Source: Pseudoalteromonas sp. T1lg75 | GTDB taxonomy: Bacteria; Pseudomonadota; Gammaproteobacteria; Enterobacterales; Alteromonadaceae | Length of the DNA: 64,000 nt | Assembly (NCBI RefSeq): GCF_002964705.1 | Contig: NZ_PQCD01000053.1 | Span: forward strand, 374,322-438,321 | Reading direction: 5' to 3' | Shown here: piece by piece, positions 57,901 through 64,000 of the stretch | How positions within the stretch are numbered: the stretch's first letter is position 1 | How the letters are laid out: each line of letters starts with the position of its first letter | Position numbers and translations under genes: made by a program | The notes under the pieces: generated by a model | What the model was told of the DNA's origin: nothing | The model's database searches: none | What the model saw: the letters and a program-made list of their open reading frames with translations, nothing else

Positions 57901-58497
57901 CAGAGCCTGCACAAGTACGCCCTGGATGAACGCTGGTTACCCCTCGTGCAGCAGTGGATGGTGGATATAGTCCGTTGCCCCCTTAATGACAGCGGCCTCA
58001 GCCTGGGGGCGCTTCAAGACGGGCACTGTCTGGTGGAAATGGAATTTCATTTACCCCTTGTTGAGCTGGAGCCAACGGCCTTTAACCACACCATGTTAAG
58101 TCTGTTTGGCTATGATTTCGATTTTGATTTTGACCGCGTGAAGGGCGTCTTAAAGGGCTTTATCGACCTTATTTTTTGCTATGAAGGTCGTTATTATGTA
58201 CTGGATTATAAATCAAATTACCTGGGTGATAGCGCCCTTGATTATGATCAGAATGCGCTCACGCATGCCATGAATGCGCACAGCTATCATGTCCAAGGGG
58301 CCATTTATATGGTGGCCCTGCATCGCTTATTGCAAAAACGTTTGCCGGATTATGATCCGGAGCGTCACTTGGGCGGGATGATCTACACCTTTATGCGCGC
58401 CATGCCGGAGCAACAAGGGGTGTACGGCAAAGCCTTTAGCATAAATGAAATTAAGCAACTGGATGCCTTATTCGCCCAAGGAGAGCGTGGTGATTGA
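54925..58497 (+). CDS. recB: Exodeoxyribonuclease V subunit beta
   Basis: RecB helicase-nuclease of 1190 residues. Walker A is ASAGTGKT (19-26). UvrD-type helicase motifs follow (VVTFTEAATSEIKDRVRARI, IDEFQDTDPVQY, GDPKQAIYGFRGAD, TMHASKGLQYPIV, LLYVALTRA). The C-terminal nuclease has GFIDLIF and LDYKSNYLG (Asp1094, Lys1096). The ATG at 54925 with GAGGAAG upstream gives the family N-terminus; an ATG at 54901 is too far upstream. It loads RecA at Chi after degrading double-strand ends. Confidence 0.95.
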   Translation: MQILDPLSLPLLGQQLIEASAGTGKTYTITGLYLRYLLGMYQQTDGSDGEPLSVEQILVVTFTEAATSEIKDRVRARITEAKEVLLGKASSDELVQQLLAQVEQKQQAYNLLDAAAKSLDDSAIFTIHGFCQRMLKQHAFASNMAFNLHFVLDESELQQQAVFDFWRQFVYPLSAQQVQAVLAHYPSPYTLLKTLSPLINREQLVLEPAFDDPQQALAQVWQQQAQYLEALEPFKHALRNGDFFSALAASDIKGNAKPKHKANVAGLQAFAHSDDLELALGKAKQSFELWSGESLQDPGIYKKNGTLFTHELVPEFERLSQLSAGFGRSLAQLLCVYALDYVRTHVQTAKKRQQLLAPDDLLSGLYQALGNDSEGGLARQIRSQYPVAMIDEFQDTDPVQYGIFNTLYRPLTSAVSGLTMIGDPKQAIYGFRGADIFTYIDAKRQLDKQRLYTLAVNHRSSTELVGCVNDLFSGHPQSFIYNDEIPFFKVKAKGKKEQLCLDGKPLAAMEFIWHGGGAEILSKEQGQGALAESFAKRIHYLLAEAQQGRLTLGETSPCAGDFCILVRDRREAALMKKALAEAGVASVYLARESVFKQPLAQHLYRLLSVLHGPYDERLLRGMLSGPFYNFSAAEIYALGDDQQRWSELLQEFAELRRRWYADGALAMLEQLLWQNNLPQRWHDLGWDVQRALTDFRHLGEILQHKQIELDGTTRLLSYFHQQLSSEHGEGDSAQLRLETDAQLVQIVTMHASKGLQYPIVFMPFAQSYRNAALAYYHSDGELRLDLAQGEQAMVAAERERLAEDLRLLYVALTRAIYHCALGMYGIGQWGRSQMQSCALGYLLFSEAEPQADFYALLADKVATNADMALINTEQVPESEVTLAHSNELALEVATPPAGIERHWRATSFSALSYKRHEAPSFGAGGGDDDEDHRMEQYLYPSSRGDEAGLSSYEFPKGPGPGSCLHDILEQISFAGVANGEISALAQLEQVCEQSLHKYALDERWLPLVQQWMVDIVRCPLNDSGLSLGALQDGHCLVEMEFHLPLVELEPTAFNHTMLSLFGYDFDFDFDRVKGVLKGFIDLIFCYEGRYYVLDYKSNYLGDSALDYDQNALTHAMNAHSYHVQGAIYMVALHRLLQKRLPDYDPERHLGGMIYTFMRAMPEQQGVYGKAFSINEIKQLDALFAQGERGD

Positions 58498-60322
58498 GTT
58501 ATTACAAGCGCAGGATAAAGTGCGTACCGTAGATATCGAGCTAGCCAAGCTGTTGGTTGGCGAGCCCCTGCACGGCGGCAATGAAATGGGCTTCTATGTG
58601 ATTTTATTGCTGCTTAAGGCCATGAACGAGCAACACTCTTGTCTGGACTTAAGCAGAGTCGATGCCGCCAATCCTTTCGCTCTTGATGTTAGATCTCTTG
58701 AGCCGCATCTTGACCTCTGCGTGAACATAGAGCTGGGGCTGTCGCAATTACGCTGTATTGGCGAGCAAATGCCCCTGCGTCTGCGCGACAACGCCCTGTA
58801 TCTGGCTCGTTATGATGAGTATGAGGCGCTACTGGCACAGCGCTTTAGTAGCTTGGCCAGCGCGCCACTAGCGTTAGATACAGCACGTTTGGCGGAGCTG
58901 ATTGCGCTGTATTTTGGCGCCGACGACGAGCAAAGCCCAAATTGGCAGAAGGTCGCCTGTGCCACCGCGGCGATGCGCAAGTTCTGTGTGATCAGCGGCG
59001 GTCCGGGCACAGGTAAAACAACCACAGTGACCCGGCTTTTGGCCATTTTACAATCCCTGTATCGTGAGGCGCCGCTGCATATCGAGCTGGTAGCGCCCAC
59101 GGGTAAGGCCGCAGCGCGTTTAAGCGAGTCCATTCAGGGGGCTAAATTGGACTTACCTCAGGTGGGTGAGGATGTGGCCGCGCTTATCCCCGAGCAGGCA
59201 CAAACCCTGCACCGATTGCTCGGTACCTTGCCATACTCCAATCAATTCCGTCATAACCGCGCCAACCCGGTGCATGCGGACTTGGTCGTAGTCGATGAGG
59301 CCTCCATGATAGATATCAGCTTGATGGCCAAGCTGGTCGATGCCTTGGCGCCACACACCCGGCTGATCTTGCTTGGCGATAAAGATCAATTAAGCTCGGT
59401 GGACAGTGGTAATATCATGGCCGACCTGTGCTGCCAGTGTCAGCTTGGTCAGTTACCCAATTACAGCGCCACCTGGGCGCAGCATTTGACGAGTCTGTGC
59501 GGGGAGCACCAGTATCACAGCCAGCAGCAAACCTCCTATCTACTGTGCGACAATATTGCCTTTTTGCAGCACAGTTACCGCTTTGCCCAGGGCAGTGGCA
59601 TTGGCCGTCTGGCCTACGCGGTCAACCGCGCCGAGCAAGGCACCGCCAAACAACTGTTGCAAAGCGATGCCAACGACATCAGCTATTTCGATTTGCACGA
59701 GGGCTTTTATTCCCAGCTTATCGACCGAGCCGCACAGCATTATAGCGCCTATTTAACCTTGGCCGGCGAGGGGATGGATGCCAAAACCGTGCATCAGGCC
59801 TTTGCTCAGTATCAATTGCTGGCGGCGCTGCGCGAGGGGCCCTTTGGCGTGCAACAGCTTAATCAACGCATTGAGCAGCGTTTGGCGCAGCAGGGATTGA
59901 TCGATTTGAGGCAGCGTTTTTATCTTGGTATGCCCTTGATGATCAGCCAAAACGACTACCAATTGCGCCTCTTTAATGGCGATATCGGCATTGTCTTACC
60001 GGGCGAGGACGGCACCCTTAAGGCCATGTTTATCGGCAGCGATGGCACTATCCGGGCCATTGATCCGGGGCGCCTGCCTGGATTCGATAAGGTCTTTGCC
60101 ATGACCATACATAAGTCGCAAGGCTCTGAATTTGCCCATACCGCCATGGTGTTACCACCTTTGGGTCGTGGCGGGCAGCGCCTTAACCGACAACTGGTGT
60201 ATACCGGCATTACCCGGGCAAAGCAGCATATTGAGCTCATATGCGATATGCGCACCTTGTCTTTTGCCATTAACCAGCCCATTAGTCGTGCCTCCGGGCT
60301 CTACCAGCGGCTGCAAGGATAA
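58490..60322 (+). CDS. recD: Exodeoxyribonuclease V subunit alpha
   Basis: RecD 5'-3' helicase subunit of 610 residues. Walker A is GPGTGKTT (Lys176), then VAPTGKAAARL, VVDEASMID, LLGDKDQLSSV, HKSQGSEF and YTGITRAK. The start is GTG: two consecutive GTG codons overlap the recB stop region, and the one at 58490 has AAGGAG at the better distance. It overlaps recB by 8 bp. A frame opening at 58445 lies inside recB and is unlikely. Confidence 0.93.
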   Translation: MIELLQAQDKVRTVDIELAKLLVGEPLHGGNEMGFYVILLLLKAMNEQHSCLDLSRVDAANPFALDVRSLEPHLDLCVNIELGLSQLRCIGEQMPLRLRDNALYLARYDEYEALLAQRFSSLASAPLALDTARLAELIALYFGADDEQSPNWQKVACATAAMRKFCVISGGPGTGKTTTVTRLLAILQSLYREAPLHIELVAPTGKAAARLSESIQGAKLDLPQVGEDVAALIPEQAQTLHRLLGTLPYSNQFRHNRANPVHADLVVVDEASMIDISLMAKLVDALAPHTRLILLGDKDQLSSVDSGNIMADLCCQCQLGQLPNYSATWAQHLTSLCGEHQYHSQQQTSYLLCDNIAFLQHSYRFAQGSGIGRLAYAVNRAEQGTAKQLLQSDANDISYFDLHEGFYSQLIDRAAQHYSAYLTLAGEGMDAKTVHQAFAQYQLLAALREGPFGVQQLNQRIEQRLAQQGLIDLRQRFYLGMPLMISQNDYQLRLFNGDIGIVLPGEDGTLKAMFIGSDGTIRAIDPGRLPGFDKVFAMTIHKSQGSEFAHTAMVLPPLGRGGQRLNRQLVYTGITRAKQHIELICDMRTLSFAINQPISRASGLYQRLQG

Positions 60323-60327
60323 AGCGC

Positions 60328-60705
60328 ATGTGGCTATACATTATTCTATGCCTGATCCTGGTAAAAACGTCACTGTTGGGGTTGGGTATGCTTTCAATCG
60401 TGCTGGCATTGCTGGGTTTATTACTGCTGCGTTTAGGTCTGGGTCAACCTCGGCCCTGGGCGCACCGGCGGGCGGCGAAAATATTTAAGCTGGCACTTGG
60501 GCTGCATTGCCTTGTGTACGCCTTGCTGCTGGTTAAACTCCTGCTGCTGGAGTCATGGGAGGAGGTCCCCATGTTTATTGCCAGCCACCTGGTGTTGCAT
60601 CATATGATGGCGGCCTTTATTGGCGCGACACTTATCTTTATGCTGATAAGAAGCTATTTTACCTTTAAATATCAGGTGAATAGCGGCCAGGCGGAAAAGG
60701 CGTAG
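60328..60705 (+). CDS. Small membrane protein of unknown function
   Basis: A 125-residue protein with about three hydrophobic segments (roughly residues 2-36, 54-72 and 83-107). The starting part is strongly hydrophobic (LYIILCLILVKTSLLGLGML). It begins 5 bp after recD, using AAGGA at the recD end as ribosome site, so it is probably cotranscribed. No family recognised. Confidence 0.7.
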   Translation: MWLYIILCLILVKTSLLGLGMLSIVLALLGLLLLRLGLGQPRPWAHRRAAKIFKLALGLHCLVYALLLVKLLLLESWEEVPMFIASHLVLHHMMAAFIGATLIFMLIRSYFTFKYQVNSGQAEKA

Positions 60706-60773
60706 GCAGATTAGATTTTTTACTCTAAACTGGTTTTTACCTATAGAAATATACGTAAAGCAGGTTAGAGACG

Positions 60774-61277
60774 ATGAAATCACTTGTCAGCCAACTGGCT
60801 AACTACGCTCACTATCATAGGGATAAGCGCAATATTTACACTCACTTTATTGGCATCCCGTTGATAGTGTATGCCTTGGCGGTGTTGTTATCGCGCCATG
60901 GCTTTACGATCACGCCCGAGCTCACACTCACTCCCGCAGCGCTCGTCGTTGCCATTAGCTGTGTTTATTATTTGTTTCTATCCCTGTCTTTGGGGTTAAT
61001 CATGTCGGTGCTGATGGCCGCCGCCTTGGTGGGCGCGGCACCCTTGGCCGCCTTACCCTGGCCACAATGGCTGGGGTGGGGCGTTGGGCTCTTCCTGCTC
61101 GGCTGGCTATTTCAATTTGTTGGTCACTATTTTGAAGGCAAGAAACCGGCGTTCGTCGACGATTTGATCGGTTTAATCATAGGCCCGCTGTTTGTGGTGG
61201 TGGAGCTGTTGTTTATGCTCGGCCTATACCGCGGACTGAATCGGGACATTGAACAGCTTGCCGGTAAAGTCCGTTAG
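60774..61277 (+). CDS. Mpo1-like (DUF962) membrane protein
   Basis: A 167-residue membrane protein resembling the Mpo1/YGL010w family. It has the N-terminal YHRDKRNIYTHFIGIP and the later GHYFEGKKPAF, whose histidines are the conserved, probably iron-binding residues. Four hydrophobic segments are visible. In yeast, Mpo1 is a dioxygenase in 2-hydroxy fatty-acid alpha-oxidation; the bacterial role is not established. Confidence 0.8.
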   Translation: MKSLVSQLANYAHYHRDKRNIYTHFIGIPLIVYALAVLLSRHGFTITPELTLTPAALVVAISCVYYLFLSLSLGLIMSVLMAAALVGAAPLAALPWPQWLGWGVGLFLLGWLFQFVGHYFEGKKPAFVDDLIGLIIGPLFVVVELLFMLGLYRGLNRDIEQLAGKVR

Positions 61278-61518
61278 CGGGTGTTGAACTTGGTTCCCTG
61301 CGGGAGTTGCTCACCGGCCTAACCACCCAGTTCCTTTTTTGCGCACCTTGGCACAGGACTTGATTGCCTACTCTTTATCGCGCCGATACGTTTTACACCC
61401 AATTCGCTTTGCTCGCTTAGTGTAGGAGAGCTGGGGGGGATGGGCTAGTAAACAGCGGGCGACAACGCGGGAACAATCAAAACCAACATAGTGCATCACG
61501 CACCAAAAGGGGGCAGCA

Positions 61519-62856
61519 GTGAGTTATTACGAGGTTAATTTTGATGGCCTGGTAGGGCCGACCCACAACTATGCAGGCTTGTCGTACGGTAATATTGCAT
61601 CTAAATCCAATGCCAATAAGGTCGCTAATCCCAGGCAAGCGGCGCTGCAGGGTCTGGAAAAAATGTGGTCTCTAGTACAGCTGGGGCTGTATCAAGGGGT
61701 GCTGGCGCCCAATGCCCGCCCTGACTTAGCGACGCTAAGAGCCCTGGGCTTCAGCGGCTCGGATGCGGCGGTGATCGACAAGGCAGCGAAAACCGAGCCC
61801 ATGTTGTTGAAGGCCTGCTATTCGGCATCATCCATGTGGGCAGCCAACGCTGCGACCGTCTCTCCCGGGTGTGATACGCAAGACGCCAAGGTGCACTTTA
61901 CGCCGGCCAACCTCAATAATAAGCTGCATCGGGCCATCGAGGCGAAAACCACGGGGCAAATTCTATGTGCCACCTTTAATGATGATACGCATTTTGTGCA
62001 TCATCCGCCTTTGCCCCAGCACTCACTCTTTGGTGATGAGGGGGCGGCAAACTACACCAGGCTGGTCGACAGTTACGGTCATAGTGGGCTTGCCTTGTTT
62101 GTCTATGGCGAAGACATGAATTCCAATGTTAGGCCCGCCGCGTTTCCTGCCAGACAAACCCGCCAGGCGAGTGAAGCGATAGCACGCAGTCATCAGCTCG
62201 ACCCGAAGCGCACCTTGTTTATTCAGCAAAACCCCGACGTTATCGATCAGGGGGTGTTTCACAACGATGTCATAGCCATTGGCAACGAAAATGTGTTTCT
62301 GTTTCATGAGCAGGCGTTTTATCAGCAGCAGGCGGTGATAGAGCAGATCCGCAACGGATATTCAGGTTCACGTCCTCTGCACCTGATAGAAGTAAAAACA
62401 ACAGACGTGACCCTGGACGATGCGATCAAGAGCTATATATTTAACAGCCAATTAGTGAGCCTGCCAAGCGGTGGGATGGCCATTATCGCCCCGAGCGAGT
62501 GCCAGACCATAGGCAGGGTGGAGCGCTACCTGTCACTGCTTTGTAAGGCCAGTAACCCGATAAATGAGGTGATCTATCTGGACCTGAAGCAAAGTATGCA
62601 AAATGGTGGCGGACCGGCTTGTCTGCGTTTGCGTGTTGCACTGTCACAGCAGGAGCTGGCAGCGGTTAATCCCTTCTGCCTGTTGGATGACGGCCTTTAC
62701 GCTGTTTTGTCTGACTGGGTTAAAAAACACTACCGTGACAGAGTCTCTGAGACGGATTTGGCCGATCCCAGCCTGATGACTGAAAGCCAAACGGCGCTCG
62801 ATGAACTGACTCAGATATTGTCCATTGGCTCGGTATATCCTTTTCAGCAAAATTAA
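61519..62856 (+). CDS. astB: N-succinylarginine dihydrolase
   Basis: AstB of 445 residues, second enzyme of the arginine succinyltransferase pathway, giving N-succinylornithine, CO2 and ammonia. Family segments are the start [34 protein letters not shown] and [12 protein letters not shown], and the catalytic cysteine is Cys368 in [13 protein letters not shown]. The start is GTG at 61519 with AAGGGGG upstream. The other ast genes are not in the window; astB stands alone with its own terminator. Confidence 0.95.
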   Translation: MSYYEVNFDGLVGPTHNYAGLSYGNIASKSNANKVANPRQAALQGLEKMWSLVQLGLYQGVLAPNARPDLATLRALGFSGSDAAVIDKAAKTEPMLLKACYSASSMWAANAATVSPGCDTQDAKVHFTPANLNNKLHRAIEAKTTGQILCATFNDDTHFVHHPPLPQHSLFGDEGAANYTRLVDSYGHSGLALFVYGEDMNSNVRPAAFPARQTRQASEAIARSHQLDPKRTLFIQQNPDVIDQGVFHNDVIAIGNENVFLFHEQAFYQQQAVIEQIRNGYSGSRPLHLIEVKTTDVTLDDAIKSYIFNSQLVSLPSGGMAIIAPSECQTIGRVERYLSLLCKASNPINEVIYLDLKQSMQNGGGPACLRLRVALSQQELAAVNPFCLLDDGLYAVLSDWVKKHYRDRVSETDLADPSLMTESQTALDELTQILSIGSVYPFQQN

Positions 62857-62869
62857 GCTTAGCAATATA

Positions 62870-62899
62870 AAAAGAGCAGCCGACGGCTGCTCTTTTTTT
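62870..62899 (+). terminator. Terminator after astB
   Basis: AAAAGAGCAGCCG pairs with CGGCTGCTCTTTT, then more T residues. Confidence 0.9.
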
Positions 62900-63302
62900 A
62901 CCTGAGATTAGGGGAGGTTTACACCTGCTCTTAAAGAGAAAGAAAGTGTTATACCGACACAATAGTGGGGCCTGACGATTGATCAGTGCCAATCGCACTA
63001 AAAACACGGATAAGTAAAAACCTGTCTATTATGGGTGTTTTGGCACGCTATGTAACACACAAAACCGGCTCGGTTATGTGATGATTTATGCTAACCTTTT
63101 GATGTTGAATGAGAAAATAATTTACATAGCGAGCCACATAAGGCTCGAATAAGTAAAGGCTCGTTTTTTCTGACTCGTTTCTTGATTGCGCATGAGAAAA
63201 ACACCTGATAACTTGATGTTATTATTAAGTAAAAATTTTATTGGTGGGAAAAGTTGGGGTTGTGGATAACTTCCTTAACCAGGAATTCACACTAATAAGC
63301 TG
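62900..63302. other. Non-coding region before the integron cassette
   Basis: About 400 bp, AT-rich, without a gene. It contains a 10-bp inverted repeat CGCTATGTAA/TTACATAGCG (63046-63055 and 63122-63131) and the alternative hairpins at 63130-63169. The last bases, CACTAATAAGCTG before the cassette, might be a remnant of an attI-like or secondary recombination site. No integrase gene is present here on either strand. Confidence 0.55.
63130..63169 (+). terminator. Alternative hairpins ending in a T run
   Basis: CGAGCC (63130-63135) can pair with either of two GGCTCG copies (63142-63147 or 63158-63163). The second copy is followed by six T. It may be a plain terminator of the upstream region or a switchable one. 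Confidence 0.45.
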
Positions 63303-63902
63303 TTAGGAATACAAAAGGAGTTTGATATGAATCGATATATTTTAGGAATAGTAGGGGCACTTGTTTTAGTTGGTTGCAAAACGACACCAACGGAACAATA
63401 TCAAGGTTTACAATTAACTGAAGCTGAGTTGCTTTCAAAAAAATGGGAAAATTTAGAGCGTTTTCCTCCTCTATACCCCATCGAAGATGCAAGAGCAGGA
63501 AAAGAAGGTTGTGCTTCTGTGGAGTATGTTATTACTCCCGATAACGAAATCAAAGATATCAAAATCGTTTCCTCAACTAGCAAGCATTTTGCTAAACAAG
63601 CAAAACTTAATGTCAAAAAGTGGAAATGGTCTGCTTTACCTAAAAACATTATCCAAGAACCTATTAAAACAAGTACTCAATTTCAGTTTTGCTTAGAAAC
63701 TGGGGATGGACATTGTTCGGAAATAAGTGCTATTAAAAATAACCAGTGCATTGGAGATGACGTTATCTATTCAACAGGTTATAGAATCAAACGTGGTGGG
63801 TAAGTATTCCTAACAAGGCGCTCAAGAACGGACAAAAAACAGTTGGCTTTTGCTCGTTCCTCGCTAATTTTAGCCAACAATTTGTTGCCTCTTAACGCGG
63901 CG
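63303..63902 (+). mobile_element. Integron gene cassette (600 bp)
   Basis: The segment runs from TTAGGAATAC after G63302 to the G at 63902 before TTATGT, exactly 600 bp, and holds one gene plus an attC site. The first bases TTAGGAATAC are the reverse complement of GTATTCCTAA at 63804-63813. This is expected because in the excised circle they form the two outer arms of one attC. No integrase gene is within the window, so this is a lone cassette or the edge of an array. Confidence 0.85.
63327..63803 (+). CDS. Cassette-borne lipoprotein with TonB-C-like domain
   Basis: Protein of 158 residues with a lipoprotein signal (ALVLVGC, Cys17). A domain like the C-terminal fold of TonB or energy-transducer proteins follows (GCASVEYVITPDNEIKDIKIV, then AKQAKLNVKKWKW), and the end is Cys-containing (CSEISAIKNNQC). 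A strong ribosome site, AAAAGGAG, precedes the ATG, which lies 24 bp from the cassette boundary as usual for cassettes. Base composition is clearly AT-richer than the chromosome. Function unknown. Confidence 0.75.
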   Translation: MNRYILGIVGALVLVGCKTTPTEQYQGLQLTEAELLSKKWENLERFPPLYPIEDARAGKEGCASVEYVITPDNEIKDIKIVSSTSKHFAKQAKLNVKKWKWSALPKNIIQEPIKTSTQFQFCLETGDGHCSEISAIKNNQCIGDDVIYSTGYRIKRGG

Positions 63903-63908
63903 TTATGT
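63804..63908 (+). repeat. attC recombination site
   Basis: The left outer arm CCTAAC (63809-63814) and inner GCGCTCAAGA pair with the right part CTTAACGCGGCGTTA ending at 63905. The central stem uses ACAAAAAACAGTTGGCT against AGCCAACAATTTGT. The overall shape, about 100 bp with imperfect symmetry and a G-TT cut point at 63902/63903, is that of chromosomal-integron attC sites of Shewanella and Vibrio relatives. Confidence 0.85.
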
Positions 63909-64000
63909 TTAGGACTTACCCAAAAAAAGTAGACACCTTCTATAGTTAGAAAAAGAGGTGTCTCATGACTAAAAAGAAAAGAACCCAGGCCTATACCGAA
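63909..64000 (+). mobile_element. Left end of an IS3-like insertion sequence (cut by window edge)
   Basis: Right after the attC come a short terminal region (GGACTTACCCAAAAAAAGTAGACACC) and a transposase-like start. The AAGTAGACACC segment resembles ends of IS3-family elements. The exact terminus and target duplication cannot be fixed because the other end is outside the window. Confidence 0.55.
63965..64000 (+). CDS. IS3-type OrfA, first 12 codons
   Basis: ATG at 63965 opens MTKKKRTQAYTE, which resembles the start of IS3-family OrfA helix-turn-helix proteins. GAGGTGTCTC just upstream supplies a ribosome site. The gene runs off the window; identity rests on 12 residues and the neighbouring end sequence. 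Confidence 0.5.
   Translation, partial: MTKKKRTQAYTE

Noticed and set aside
63046..63131. Second attC site upstream of the cassette
   Set aside because: There is an inverted repeat (CGCTATGTAA/TTACATAGCG) and an inner CCG/CGG stem, but no R-Y-Y-Y-A-A-C and G-T-T-R-R-R-Y pair at the ends, so it does not meet the attC pattern.

Overview
The window is chromosomal DNA from a marine-type gammaproteobacterium, most like the Alteromonadales (Alteromonas/Shewanella relatives). The evidence is the conserved block trpEGD(CF)BA / rnm-yciO-scpA-scpB-rluB / yciK / sohB / topA, a recC-recB-recD operon without ptrA, and a starch/maltodextrin locus built around a TonB-dependent receptor plus a tryptophan-halogenase-like flavoprotein. 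I cannot name the genus from sequence reading alone.

Layout. 1-6.4 kb (minus strand): the tryptophan operon, cut off inside trpA by the left edge. It is preceded by two complete ribosome-type attenuators in tandem, each with its own leader peptide containing Trp-Trp-Trp. 6.5-10.3 kb (plus): rnm, yciO, scpA, scpB, rluB. 10.4-16.3 kb: yciK, a VolA/Pla-1-type lipase lipoprotein, sohB and a dicarboxylate symporter. 16.7-19.4 kb: topA, with an apparent single-base deletion inside its second zinc finger. 20-32.5 kb: a maltodextrin locus (alpha-glucosidase, TonB receptor, halogenase-like flavoprotein, alpha-amylase lipoprotein, MFS transporter, GH15 glucoamylase) with four copies of a palindrome related to TGCATACGTATGCA. 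32.6-34.7 kb: an AT-rich patch holding a lipoprotein gene broken by an in-frame TAG and an unknown gene. 34.7-42.1 kb: glucose and Entner-Doudoroff genes (lacI-type regulator, glk, second lacI-type regulator, edd, eda, gap), with three perfect TGACACCGGTGTCA operators in front of glk and edd. 42.2-44.8 kb: arsR, a second GAPDH and arsJ, an arsenate-detoxification operon. 44.9-51.5 kb: lepB-like signal peptidase, patatin, TetR/Old Yellow Enzyme pair, and a choice-of-anchor I lipoprotein with a collagen-like segment. 51.7-60.3 kb: recCBD. 60.3-62.9 kb: small membrane proteins and astB. 63.3-63.9 kb: one 600-bp integron gene cassette with its attC, followed directly by the left end of an IS3-like element cut by the window edge.

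How it works together. Maltodextrins would be trimmed outside or in the periplasm (alpha-amylase and glucoamylase lipoproteins), imported by the TonB receptor and the MFS permease, and cut to glucose by the cytoplasmic alpha-glucosidase. Glucose would then be phosphorylated by Glk and sent through Edd/Eda to pyruvate and glyceraldehyde-3-phosphate, which Gap oxidises. Two operator families mark two separate LacI-type control circuits for the upper and lower halves of this route.

The most notable signal is the tandem trp attenuator. Next come the lone integron cassette, the shared leader architecture of glk and edd, and three gene disruptions or start anomalies (topA, the lipoprotein at 32.6-33.9 kb, and the rnm start) that are either real mutations or sequence errors.
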